Assembly: GCA_021234155.1 (NCBI GenBank)
Contig: JAJEKV010000034.1
Coordinates: 9,499,614 to 9,563,613, forward strand
Length of the DNA stretch: 64,000 nt
Reading direction: 5' to 3'
Source: Isoetes taiwanensis
Taxonomy: Eukaryota > Streptophyta > Lycopodiopsida > Isoetales > Isoetaceae
The stretch's first letter is position 1; every line of letters begins with the position of its first letter. Position numbers and translations under genes: made by a program. This document shows, one piece after another, positions 45,127 through 55,917 of the stretch. The notes under the pieces are model-generated. The model saw nothing but the letters and a program-made list of their open reading frames with translations, did no database searches and was not told where the DNA came from.

Positions 45127-46260
45127 TGAGTTGCTTCAAAATTTTGGATTGATCCGCCATAGTTCTTCATCTTTTGGTGCTCTGTCTTGTTGGTTAAGAA
45201 AAAAAGATAATTCCCCGGCGCGATGTGTATAGATTATCGGCGCTTTGAATAAGATAACCATAAAGAATCGGTTTCCTATACCAAGGGCGGATGATTTGTT
45301 TGATCAACTCCAAGGTGCCACAGTTTTTAGCCGTCTTGATCTTAAGTCAGGGTATTGGCAACTTAAGGTTGCGCCTGAAGATGTTCACAAGACTGCGTTT
45401 AGGACAACCTTTGGACATTATGAGTTTTTAGTCATGCCATTTGGACTTACAAATGCGCCAGCTTCTTTTGCGAGGCTAATGGGGCGAATATTTGAAGATG
45501 TGCATGGGGTTTATGTTGTCGTGTTCTTTGATGACATATTAGTTTTTAGTAAGTCCGAGGAAGACCATTACTTGCATTTGCGGGAGGTTTTCCGTCGGTT
45601 AAGGGAGGAGTCTATTACTCTTAATCCTAAGAAAAGTATATTTTTCCAATCGGAAATTGAATATTTGGGTCATATTGTTTTTTGTTGAGGGTCTTAAAGT
45701 TGATCCCAAAGAAGGTACAAGCAATTGTGGATTGGCCTGTACCTATTTCCGCTTCTTCGCATTGCGTTCCTTTTGGGCTTATGCGTTATTATAGGAAGTT
45801 TGTACGCAATTTTGCTCGTTTAGCTTCAGATTTATATTTGTTGCTACGAAAAGACGTTCCTTTCCAATGGAATCATAATCATCAGTTTGCTTTCCAAGTT
45901 TTAAAGGATGCCATGGTTAATCCTCCTGTTCTGCGTTTGCCAAAGTTTGGTCTACCTTTCTTGTTATGTGTTGATGCAAGTGGTATGGCTTTGGGCGCGG
46001 TTTTGATGCAGGATGGTCATCCTATTGCTTATGAAAGTCGGAAGTTTTTTCGACACGGAAAAGTAGATATAGTGTTTATGATAATGGAATTTCTAGCTGT
46101 CATTCATGCTTTGAAAGTGTGGCGACACTATCTTATAGGGTCATCAGTTCATATTTTGACCTGACCACCAAAGCATTAGGCACATTGTTTCACGAAAAAA
46201 CATTATCTAAAGGCGGTTGAAATGGGTTGCTTTTATGCAAACAATATGATTTCTCAGTGG
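45127..46260 (+). pseudogene. chromovirus reverse transcriptase and RNase H
   Basis: RT motifs run across three frames: KITIKNRFPIPR, GATVFSRLDLKSGYWQ, TAFRTTFGHYEFLVMPFGLTN, and the catalytic FFDDILVFS (FFDD where most gypsy elements have YIDD, FLDD or FIDD), then LGHIVF. After a frameshift near 45685 the thumb (KKVQAIVDWP) and RNase H (LLCVDASGMALGAVLMQDG) follow. The GKENVVADALSRR tail of RNase H lies at 46270-46310. Frameshifts near 45130, 45685 and 46160 inactivate it. Confidence 0.85.
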
Positions 46261-47592
46261 ATTATCGTCCTGGTAAAGAGAATGTTGTAGCTGATGCTTT
46301 AAGTAGACGTTATGCAGTTTGTTCTCTTTCTATAGCACAATCCAACCATTTGGAGGAAATGAAGCCATTGTATGCCACTGACCCTGATTATAAGGATATT
46401 TGGTTGTTAGCTCAAAATGGCAATGCATATGGATATAAGATCGTTAATGGGTTCTTGTATAAAGGTCCAAAGCTATGCATTGTTCGAATTTTCGATCACT
46501 TATTCTTAAAGAAGTCCATGATGCACCTACTGGCTGGTCATCGGGCGTGGGGCAACTTTGGCAAAGCTTGAACCATACTTTATTTGGCCTGGATTACGGA
46601 GAGATGTTTTGGTTCATATTCGGCATTGTGTTACTTGTCAACGGATAAAGAAAACTTAACAAGAAACCTCATGGTGTTCCTTTATCCTTGCCTATTATTC
46701 AGGAGGCAAAGTGGGGAACAGATCACTATGGATTTTATTGTTGGTCTTCCTCCCAGTTCTCGCAAGAACACTGTCATTTGGACAATTGTTGATTGTTTAA
46801 CTAAGCACGCTCATTTTATTCCTTGTTCGGATAAGTTGACGGCTTATAGTGCGGCTACGCTCTTTATCAAAGAGATATTTAGGTTACATGGTTTGCCAAA
46901 GATTATTGTATCCGATCGTGATACAAAGTTTACTAGTAAATTCTGGAAGGCATTCTTTATGCAATTGGGGACAGAGTTGAGGTTCTCCACTGCTTTTCAC
47001 CCAGAAACTGATGGACAATCCGAGGTGGTCAATAAAGTTATTTGTTCCATCTTAAGGGGGTTTGTCAATGAACATCAAGGTCATTGGGAAGAGTATTTGC
47101 CTATTGCTGAATTTGTGTATAATAATACCTATCAGTCTACCATAAAGATGACTCCTTTTCAGGCGGTCTATATGGTCACCAGGCGGGAGCCACTCTTTCG
47201 AGTGTGTGAAGATGTTCCAGCTGCTGATGATTTGGTTATTGAGCATAAGGATCTCATAGACTTGCTTCAAGCTCTCACGTATACGAGATGCTCAAGCATC
47301 TTTTGCAAATAAATCATCTAAGTTGCGGCAACCAATAGTTTTTAAGGAAGGAGATTGGGTATGGATGAGGATCCATAAAGGCCACTTTAAGAAAGATGCG
47401 CGCAAGAAGGATCTTAAGTTGGCACCCCGTTTCCATGGACCATTTCAAGTTATTAAAGTGGTCAATGAGAATGCATATCAATTAAGATTGCCTCAAGGTT
47501 GGAAAATGCATGATGTAGTGAATGTTTCATTCCTAAAGGCTTATCATGGTAAGGAGTTACCTCAACTTGGGAGGTTAACCGAGCTTAATTGA
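46261..47592 (+). pseudogene. chromovirus integrase
   Basis: The HHCC zinc finger is split over frames, with the CVTCQ half near 46630. The catalytic core (46584-47312) keeps Asp70 in TIVDCLTKHAHF, Asp111 in SDRDTKF and Glu147 in GQSEVVN, a DD35E spacing. The C-terminal part, 47323-47592, has the GPF-Y-type module (FHGPFQVIKV, NENAYQLRLP). It would insert element DNA. Core residues survive, but the finger and the join to RNase H are broken. Confidence 0.85.
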
Positions 47593-47816
47593 TTGATGAT
47601 TCCGAAGTTCTAGAGCCGGAAACAATTTTGGCGGATAAATCCACTAGTGGTTCAAGACAATATTTGGTTAAGTTCGCTCACAAACCTTTGGAGGACGCTT
47701 CATGGGTGCGTGGCAATGTTTTAGAAGCTTATCCGGATATTCTTAGAGAATATAAAGATCGGAAAGCAAAGGAAGCCGAGGGACAAGAGGAAGTCCAAGC
47801 ACAGGGCTTCTACTAG
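47589..47816 (+). pseudogene. chromodomain of the integrase
   Basis: The 75-codon frame contains RQYLVKFAHKPLEDASWV and ends in a charged tail. This matches the chromodomain at the end of chromovirus integrases, which reads histone marks and steers insertion. It lies one frame away from the rest of integrase, with an overlap of four bases. Confidence 0.85.
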
Positions 47817-47910
47817 CCTAGGCCTAAGCGAGGGCCAAGGAAGGATTATGCTTTCGGATGGCTAAAGGTATTTAGATACCCTTTTGCAGCAGAGGACCTG
47901 CCGCAATGTC

Positions 47911-48126
47911 AAGAGGGGAATGCTATATGCTAAGGGCGTGGAGTTCAAAGATGGCTTTTAGGCCAAAGAGGGGCTTTTAGTCCAAGGGGGCCTATGGTCC
48001 AAAGAGGGCTTTGGTCCAAAAAGATGGACCAAAGGGCGTGCATGCTATATAGTAGCTCGGGGGGAGAGCTCGGGGCATAGCGTGTGTGTCATAGTGAGGG
48101 CGCCAAGTGGTTGGGTGGTGGGATAT
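47911..48126 (+). mobile_element. polypurine tract and truncated 3' LTR of the chromovirus
   Basis: AAGAGGGGAA (47911-47920) precedes TGCTATATGC, the LTR start at 47921. The LTR matches the 5' LTR with several base differences and small indels, and stops about 25 bp before its end, inside GGTTGGGTGGTGGGATAT. Confidence 0.8.
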
Positions 48127-48328
48127 CTCACCACCCAACCACGTGCAGCCTTGGCGTATGACACATCGCCCGGATTTGCAGCTCTCCCCCGAGCTACTAT
48201 ATAGCATGCACGCCCCTTTGGTCCATCTTTGGACCAAAGCCCTCTTTGGACCATAGGCCCCCTTTTGGACTAAAGGCCCTCTTTGGCCTAAAAGCCATCT
48301 TTGGACTCCACGTCCTTAGCATATAGCA
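48127..48328 (-). mobile_element. inverted copy of the LTR joined to the 3' LTR
   Basis: The sequence from 48127 is the reverse complement of the LTR, starting at the same internal point at which the 3' LTR stops and ending GCATATAGCA at 48328. It is closer to the 5' LTR (GTCCAAAGATGGACC block intact) than to its neighbour. Together the two form an about 400-bp palindrome with its centre at GGATATCT. Immediately after the end lies TGAAG, matching four of five bases of AGAAG before the 5' LTR. Confidence 0.85.
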
Positions 48329-48799
48329 TGAAGTGTTATAATAGACATCCTTAAGGACAAATGCTGCTAGGCTTTAGTTATTGGAACATCAGATGGACAA
48401 ATGGTGTTGAGCTTTGCATATTCTTTGTCTTCGTATCATGCAATAACCATTTCCTATTTATACTGCAAAAGCCAAGAAACACCACGAAAGGATATATTGA
48501 CAGAATGAATTACTAACTCAATAGCCTAGTCCAAAGACATGGGCCGCAAATATTTCGTCACAAGACGAATAGTTGGAGGTAAACCTTGAAGAAATCAGAC
48601 CAGTATCTGGCTCTTAATTGGATACTTCTTAAGCTTGCTAACAAGGATAAGCAGACAATCAACAAAATCACGCGCAAATTTAATAGTCTGTTGTTGCATA
48701 TTGTCGAGGAGTTTCAGAATTTATTGATAATCAGCAGAGGAGTCATAATGGGCAAGAAAGCCCACTTTCATTTCCCCTTAACTTTATTTTCAATGGCTC
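48329..48799. other. chromovirus flank; no gene seen
   Basis: Starts with the third copy of the 120-bp repeat (48345-48410). The remainder has short frames only (for example 48586-48858) without recognisable motif. Confidence 0.5.
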
Positions 48800-49990
48800 T
48801 TATTGGCCAGGAGCCATTGATGTGGCGCACCATGCAACGTATAAAATGTGGAATTTGATCTGAGATTGGAAATGGTTATTGAGGACAGTTGGAGCCTCAA
48901 ACTCTTCGATGTGTCCTTCTGCACTCCGATCTAAAGTTGGATAGGAAAGTTTCAGATTGAGATTTGTAGCTGGAACATAAGGAATTGTAGGCTTTCCAGA
49001 AACATAGGTAGCAACACTAGGAATAGGCACCTGACCAAAATATGGTGCCTGAGCTTTCCGAGACATTTTCCAAGCCATCCTGAAGGAAGCTCGCGACTAG
49101 TTACGCAGGGACAAAACTTGTTATCGGTGTTTCCGACTGGGACACCGCATGCAGGACGGCTCCTACATCACATAAGATGTGCAAGTTGCCCTTGCCAAAG
49201 TGGCTTGGGATGGTGCAATGGACCCAATTGAACCAGACACTGTTGCTGTTGCTGATGACGACACACCAGACTATATACAAGGTGAGTCTCACATTTATGC
49301 CGCCATTGAGACAGGTCAAGGAGATAGTCAACCTTCTGTCATGTCCAGGGTGTACCATAAACTTTTCAACTTGACCTCGTAGAACTGGGTCTGTTGGCAG
49401 TTCAGCAGAGGAAATTTGATCGATGATGTCGATTAGTATGTCAGGCTTTCTACACAACGTAAGATGAGCATGTGGCAATCTTCGTTTTTGGAATTTTATA
49501 ACGTGTATCATGTACGATACATGCTGAAAGAATTTAAGGAGTAGTTCTTTTACCCTTTGTAACCTTCCAGAGAAACATCGAACAACGATTATGTACACAT
49601 CGACAACTTTCTGTCCAGGCTTAAGTGCAAGCTGTATTTTTGGCCAATCTATATTTGTTGTCATCGTGATGAATAGTGTGGGGCGGCCCTTTGCTCTAGA
49701 AAGAGTCGATGCATCTGCAACTTGCATGGAGCACCATCTCTTACTTCCTAAGAAAGATGCACACAAAATAATATCATTCTGCTCATCATTTTCTCGCTCC
49801 GAGTAATCCTTCTCATACTATGTCCTCCTATTCCTTAAGGCTGATGTCTTGAAATAATTCAACCGTGCATCTTCCACCCTTGAATATATCGACTAAATAC
49901 TCTCCGCACAAACGACCTAGATATAAGAATCGATCTTCATGTAATGACCTTGCCCTATCCCACTGCAACTGTATCAGGCCATACTTTTTC
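48800..49990 (-). pseudogene. Helitron Rep (rolling-circle initiator) remnant
   Basis: Reverse-strand frames contain LYLGRLCGEYLVD and the following ARLNYF near 49.93-49.86 kb, and GRPTLFITMTTNIDWPKIQ near 49.66 kb. They also hold IHVIKFQKRRLPHAHLTL at about 49.46 kb, with the HUH-type HAH motif of the Helitron_like_N domain. The domain ends with PTDPVLRGQVEKFMVHPG. The tyrosine motif and helicase are missing, and the frame around 49.35-49.10 kb is unlike the family. The Rep would nick and replicate the element as a rolling circle. A frame at 49078-48800 on the same strand may be a decayed neighbour. Confidence 0.75.
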
Positions 49991-49999
49991 CCATTTGCC

Positions 50000-51030
50000 T
50001 ATGCAATGTATCGTTCAGAGCATCTCTTTGCAGAGGTAGAAAGGTGATCTCTTGCAAAATAGTTTAATATGGGATCATGGACTTGACTCCAAGAGCTCGA
50101 GTCAAAAAGGCCTTTTGTGTCCTTTCCAAGTCCTCCCAGGTGGTAAATGATATTAGTGGTCTCCATACTTCCACTTCATATAGAAGTACCACCTCCACCA
50201 AGATCCTGAATAAGTGCAACTGATGTGACCAGTTGTAAAGCTCTATTTTATGACACTATTCTGCATTCCATAGAAAGCCTTCCAGCTGACGATCAGTCGT
50301 TGCCTAATACAGTTATCCCAATATATGGTAGTAGTGAACTCCGCTCCCATGCACTTGTATGTTTGCACCACTTTCACATCTTGACCTTTGCTAGATGAAG
50401 CAAGGATCTCTTGCCTAGAGGACTAAGAGAGCCTTGGTTTTGGTCAAATTAATGCGCATTCTAGTGATTTAGCAGAAAGCGCTCAACGCATCCATTTGTT
50501 GTTGCATGCTCGTTGGGATGTAGACTAAGAGATTCATGTCATCCGCATATATTAGCTGTCAGATGGCAGAGTGAGCAAGCCTGCCCCTCTCCCCACCCTC
50601 AAAACAAAACCACCAAACCTCCATATCGTGCAATCCAACCTTCAAGTTGATCAATATATAATCCAAATAGCGTAGAAGAAGTGGATGCCCCTGGCAGACT
50701 CTAATGCTCCTGTTGATAACCCTTTTTGAGGGTGACATTCCTGCTCAACATGTTTCATGAACCTATATATTGCATTTTGTAATTGTTAAGGGACGCTCAA
50801 CTACATCAAACCTTCCTACATTTTCTCTTAGGAGCCGTGTCAAATGTTGGCAAAATTCAAAGCCGCAATACAAATCATGTCGTCTTCTATCAATATGCGC
50901 AATGTGAAGATTCTCGTGCTTTGGCTCGCAAGATACAACAATATCCCATAGATAGACTTTTCGTTCATCTCAATAGTTTTTCTATAATGGTTTAGAGTGG
51001 ATAGCTGCACGTTTGCAAGCTACCTACAAA
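50000..51030 (-). pseudogene. LINE-A remnant, reverse-transcriptase part (copy 4)
   Basis: Nucleotide-level match to the other LINE-A copy at 54.05-54.90 kb: the active-site region near 50.55 kb, the INLTKTKALL-type frame near 50.45 kb, and the VQKAFLTR-LGVKS region near 50.09 kb. No frame is open for more than 70 codons. It ends at the Helitron boundary near 50.0 kb. It contains the uninterrupted version of the site at which the retroposed sequence entered copy 3. Confidence 0.75.
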
Positions 51031-51139
51031 AATTGAAAAAACATTCGAACAACCAGTTACATCAACGTGGATTCCAACAAACAAAAAAATCTACAGATTT
51101 GGCTAGTGTACCTACAAGATCTTATTGTGGGGAATTAGA

Positions 51140-51790
51140 AACCCTCGTCGTTTCGATTTAGGGCTGTAGCATCTAAGCCATGATCTTGCTCATCCCTCGA
51201 ATGTGCAAAGTAGAGAAGTTTGCACTCCCATCTCAACTCCCACTTAAATTTATGCTTCTGAAGTTTGCACTAAGACATCCAATGTCTGTGTAGAGTTTTG
51301 ACTACTATAGTCAGTAACAAAGTAAAAACTAACTGTAAGAGATGTCCCATGTTGAATAGACATTGTCATAGATGTGCCTTTTAAGCATCCCTCATAACGA
51401 ATACTCTGAATATTATCTCATAATGTAGGAGGCAAATGTTGGACATAAGCATCTAAAACATCAATAAGGTCATGACGTTGCTATGTATCAAGCCTGCCTA
51501 TTACCGTATATCATTCTGAAACTCTCATTCTGAAGGGTTTACCTTAGCAGTAACAGACCTACGGATGAACTTTACATTTATACATTTGTACAATTAATGT
51601 AATGATCGAAAGCACAATTGAGCCCTCATGTCCATTATCTCCTTGATGTAAGATGCTAGTGCGCCTACCAAAGGTGTGTCCATCATTACATATAGCGGTC
51701 AGTTAGATGTAATCAACCCGTCATATCATGCCCATATAGGTGATATGGTTGTCCATTGCCGAAAGATCTCGCTCTCATCTTCGAATGAGT
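51140..51790 (-). other. decayed coding-like segment of unknown family
   Basis: One reverse frame reads with few stops through HDLIDVLDAYVQHLPPTL and TSMTMSIQHGTSLTVSFYFV (about 51470-51290). I do not recognise the family. Its position between two LINE-A copies suggests another transposable element piece. Confidence 0.3.
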
Positions 51791-52402
51791 TCTAACAGCA
51801 TTGGCAAATCCCATTTTCTCGCTCTTCCGAGGCCCATCTGCTTATCTCAATTCTGAGTTGGTATGCTTCTGTCTGAATGGATGCAATTGCTTTATACTTT
51901 TTCATCTGCAGGTATGTTAATAAGTATTGACATGGACCCCTGGAAAGCATAGGATTAAGCTGGCGTTTGTAGTGTGATGTCTTCACTAACTCCAAAGTAT
52001 TATTAAACCAAAGCTTACTTCAAAAATATGCATCTAAATACTGTTTGGGCCGATTGTGCTCCTCATTGTTATGCACCTATATGCATCCCTATTCTTGCAC
52101 ATTCCATCTAGAGAATTGGGCAGCTCGTTTCTCTTTCCATCAGGCTTTAAGGCATTGTGGACACATAGCCATTGTATAGATGAGGTTGGAAAGGCGGGAG
52201 TCTCCCGTGCTGACTATTTCCTGACATTATACAATGTGTCGTTCAGAGCATCTCTTTACAGAGGCAAAAAGGCGGCCTCCTGCAGAAGAGTTTAATATGG
52301 GATCATGGACTTGACTCCAAGTGAGGGAAGAAATTTTGGTGGAGGAGGGAATGGTGGCTAGGCGCTCGACCTGGTGCCTCTGGAATAGGGCCGGGGTGCT
52401 CG

Positions 52403-52798
52403 ATGGATGAGGCAGAGGCCACCTCTGCTATTCTCCAGAGCTTGATCCCCAGCACTAATCTGTCACCTCAAGCCAATTTAATCATTAGAGTGTGGGTAGC
52501 TCAGGCTAGTAGCAGTAGAAGCATGGTAGGATTCTTCAAATTTCGATCTTGCAGAGAAACAGACATCTTGTGTGTAATTTCCTTCTCAGAGGAGGGAAAA
52601 TGTCTCATTCGAGGGCTCAATTCCACAGGTTTTCTTGAAACGGTAGTGAGAAATCACAGTTTCTTGGAGCACCTGCTGGTGCTAGAATCTGAGCCTCAGG
52701 TTCTTAAGTTGTGTTGCAGTATTCTCAGTCTTCATTCTTGTCAAGTACTCTGTTTAGGCCCCGGAATTGAGGTTCTTGTTCTCCAAAATGAGGCCTAA
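52403..52798 (+). pseudogene. 131-codon upstream frame of the retroposed sequence, family unknown
   Basis: Starts MDEAEATSAILQSLIPSTNL and contains ILCVISFSEEGKCLIRGL. It ends just after the next ATG (52788), which overlaps it in another frame. It could be the N-terminal part of the same protein broken by a frameshift, or a separate upstream frame of the transcript. No domain is recognised. Confidence 0.35.
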
Positions 52799-53901
52799 AA
52801 AGACTGCATTCAAAGGGGAGTCCTCTCGCCAAAGCAGATGGGAGGATATGGATGATCACAAAACTTTGGACTAAGACAGCAAAGATTGGAAGATTATTCT
52901 CACAATGGAGAAAGAAGGCGACCCTGCATGGATAAAAATGAAACAACTCACGGTCTCTTTTGATATTATCAGAGATCAACAAAAAGCTGTCGTTGAATGC
53001 ATGGGATAAGAAAGAAGGTCTTATTGCTTCCTGTCAAGAAGAAATCATAAGACTGGAGAACCAATATGCGGAAGGAAAAGCCAGAGATCGAGATCTTGTC
53101 TGGAACATGATCAAGAAACTTTAAGAACTTGATCTTCTCCTCTATCAAATGATCAGAATCAAATCGGGACACTCTAAGGAAGATTGTTGCAGCCTGAAAA
53201 ACCAAGCTTTCAAGAAGAGTATGTCTGAGTTGCTGCAATCAACTAAAGATATGGCAGACGACCTTGAACTAATGGGCTGGAATTCTGAAGCCTCTTTTCG
53301 CCTGGTTTGTGTCAGGGAAGGAGCAGATGATCAAGATATCATAAGGTTCAAGGAAAAATTCAAAGAAGATCTCTCTCTCTTAGCTGCTTCTGAACTCAAG
53401 AACATTGAAGTGGAACATGGTATTGTTATGCATAAGCTGACTCCTACAAAAGACTGCACCATTTGTAATTCCAATGGATATTTTAATCCTCGAGAAGCTG
53501 CTCAATGTGGATGTCCAAACTGCTCAAAGATTGTCAATCTCAATTTGGACAAGCAGTCAACAAAGATCTCAGATACCAAACTCAAGTCAAAGATCCCTAC
53601 CTTGGGTAAATATGACAAGATAAATGGTAACATCTTAGTGGGGCAGAAGAAGCTGAAATGGGATCGAATTAATCTTATGATTAATTCTATGTGGCTAGAC
53701 CAATTCGGGGCCAATTCGACACCATACCATGGAGATCAATGTCGATGCAACTGCTCATGCATCCAAAATTTCGACTTCAGAAGAATTCTGATTTGTGAAG
53801 TTGTGGATCATACTGGGCGCTTCAATCCAGCTAAATTCCAGACCTGCAATTGTCTCTACTGCTCTTTCTGCTCGATCTCTAGAGGGTTAGGGCGAAAATG
53901 A
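52788..53901 (+). pseudogene. coiled-coil, cysteine-rich protein with repeated FNP-CxCxxC module (unknown family)
   Basis: A reading frame of about 370 codons begins at 52788 (MRPKKTAFKGESSRQSR). It has in-frame stops near 52874 and 53124 and a frameshift near 52970, so it is decayed. The last 250 codons (53149-53901) are open. Their first half is charged and helical (SMSELLQSTKDMADDLELMG). The second half has two Cys modules: C103-x2-C106, then G-Y-F-N-P with C120, C122 and C125; and C198, C200, C202, C204, then G-R-F-N-P with C233, C235 and C238. Both follow G-[YR]-F-N-P-x5-C-x-C-x2-C and would suit metal binding. I cannot name the family. Confidence 0.55.
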
Positions 53902-54905
53902 TAACTTTATGGGATAATTCTGAACTATAATCCTAGCTATATTTTTCGGTCTAGAGAATGCATACTTATTTTATTTGCATTCTCAAACTTTTTGTATTCA
54001 TTTTCTCTATATAAATATACATATACATAGCCTTCAATAAAAAAAAGGGACTTGACTCCAAGTGCTCGAGTCAAAAAGGCCTTCTATACCCTCAAGTCTT
54101 CCCAAGTGGTCCCCGTACATCCACTCCATACAGAAGTACCAGCTCTACCAACACCCTGAACAAGTGCAGCTAATGGGACCAATTATAAAGCTCTATTTTG
54201 TGACAATTGTTCTACATTGTATAGAAAGCCTTCCAGCCGGCCATCACTCATTGTTTAATACCTAGAGGACTAGAAGAGCCTTGGTTTTTGTCGAATTAAT
54301 GCACATTCCAATGGTTTAGCAAAAAGCGCTCAAGGCATCCAGATGTTGTTGCATGCTTGCTGGGGTGTAGACTAAGAGGTTCACATCATCCGTATATATT
54401 AGTTGTCGCATGGCATGGTGAGCAAGCATGCCCTTCCCTCCCCCCCCCACCAAAACCACCAAATTTCCATGTTGTGCAATCCAACCCTCAAGTTGATTAA
54501 TATACAATCCAGATAGTGTAGGAGAGAGTGGGCGCTCCTGGTGAACTCCAACACTATTGTTGATTACCTTTTTTGAGGGTGGCATTCTTGCTTAGCATGT
54601 TTATTGAGCCTACATATTGCATTTTGTAATTCTTAGGGGATGTCCAACTGCATCAATCCTTTCCATAGTTTCTCTTAGGAACTGTGTCAAAAGCTTTAAC
54701 AAAGTCCACAAAGCAGGAATACATATCATATCATCTTCGATAATTATGCACAATGGGAAGATTCTCGTGCTTTGGCTCGCAAGATATAAGAACATCTTAT
54801 GGATAGGCTTTTCATTGGCAGTTTTTCTACAATGGTTTAGAGTGGGTAGTTGCACATTTGCAAGCTACCTACAAATAATGAATATCATGAAGATGTGATC
54901 AATGG

Positions 54906-54990
54906 TTGAGATAGATAGATAGATAGATAGTATTTTAACGTCACGCCCACCTATTCAAAAAAGAGATTTTCGTCTCCATGGTATGCCACA
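54906..54990 (-). repeat. (GATA)n with possible LINE-A 3' terminus
   Basis: Five GATA units at 54910-54930. Read on the minus strand, the flank ends ...GACGTTAAAATAC before the (TATC) repeat, similar to the LINE-A end GACGATAAAAATAC before (CTTC)n at 14.6 kb. It may be a heavily 5'-truncated LINE-A copy. Confidence 0.4.
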
Positions 54991-55069
54991 TACCATACTA
55001 AAGTTTGTTAGTGCTTTCTGGATGGATTTCTTCAACACTATACAGACTAGCTCTCCATGAGTACGATAT

Positions 55070-55917
55070 ATCACCCATGGATGGATGGATGGACAGACAG
55101 AACACACCAACCGCATCATTGAAGATATGCTACGTAATTATGTCTGGCATAAGCAGTCTCAGTGGGCAGACTATATCCATTTAGTCGAGTTTGCCTATAA
55201 TAGTACCAAGCAGGAGTCTTCGCGAATGTCTCTCTTTATGATAAATTATGGCTATCAATGCCTAACTCCAGACACGTGGCACAACCCTACTTGCTTACTG
55301 ACATGCAAACCTTGGTTGAGGAAGTCCGTGGGTGTTTATTAGCCACCAGAAGCACGCAAAAGAGTGTTGTAGACAAGCATTGTATGCCACGTGAATTCCA
55401 AGTTGGGGATTTTGTTTGGTTGAAAATTAAGGTCAAGCAGGCTAAGCTCAAGTTTGGAGATTGTAAGAACTGGCACCTCGATGGGGAGGACCTTTTGAGA
55501 TAATTTCTGCGAGTAGACCCACAGGCTTATAAGCTAGGTTTGCCCACACATCTGAAGGTCCATAAAGTCTTTCATGTAAGCCTTTTGAAGAAGCATACAC
55601 TGAATTCCGAGGAAATACTAGATTCATCAATATTTTTGGGAATGACAGATGAGAAATTGGAGATAGTCCCAGAGGCTCTTCTCGATTACGCATATAAGCA
55701 GACCCGAAGGACCCAAATCCTACAATATTTGGTTAAGTGGAAATACTTACCCACAGAAGATGCTACATGGGTCCTTAGGGCGGATCTGGATAAAGCTTAT
55801 CCAGACTTTATGAGGCAGTCCCAGGGTCGTACCGTCAACTCCAACTCTGACGGTAAGCAGTCGAGTGCTAGATCCGGTCGGGGTCATGCCTGGGGGTTGG
55901 GGCAAAATGCATCCTAA
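55070..55917 (+). pseudogene. second chromovirus remnant: integrase C-terminus and chromodomain
   Basis: The frame 55085-55342 starts inside the integrase core with MDGQTEHTNRIIEDML (the conserved DGQTE glutamate region) and WADYIHLVEFAYN. The frame 55258-55503 has FQVGDFVWLK. The frame 55540-55917 carries VHKVFHVSLLKKH and the chromodomain RTQILQYLVKWKYLPTEDATW. The order fits a chromovirus different from the 43-48 kb copy. It is 5'-truncated and frameshifted. Confidence 0.8.

Larger units (their letters stand above)
52307..54064 (+). mobile_element. 1.7-kb retroposed sequence with 17-bp target duplication and A-tail
   Basis: The direct repeat GGACTTGACTCCAAGTG lies at 52307-52323 and 54048-54064. 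Between them, 52324-54047 ends in an AATAAA-type signal and eight A residues (54039-54046). These are marks of LINE-machinery retroposition of a polyadenylated RNA. LINE-A copy 4 carries the same site unfilled at about 50.09 kb. The insert holds the reading frames at 52403-52798 and 52788-53901, lacks any reverse transcriptase or LTR, and shows no introns, so a processed gene copy or non-autonomous retroelement is likely. Confidence 0.85.
51792..54905 (-). pseudogene. LINE-A remnant (copy 3), split by a retroposed insertion
   Basis: Reading the minus strand, 54905-54065 holds CFVDFVKAFDTVP, NSVGVHQERPLSPTLSGLYI and LIYTDDVNLLVYT (active-site YTDD), then the KAFLTRALGVKS motif. Reading continues without loss at 52323-51792 with LGVKSMIPY-TLLQEA and the C-terminal HYKRQLNPML and LRIEISRWASEE segment. 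The 1724-bp sequence at 52324-54047 interrupts it. The two halves fit the 13.1-14.1 kb LINE-A copy exactly across the break. Stops and frameshifts show it is inactive. Confidence 0.8.

Noticed and set aside
54906-54930. (GATA)n as a sex-chromosome-type satellite
   Set aside because: Only five units; better explained as a LINE tail microsatellite.
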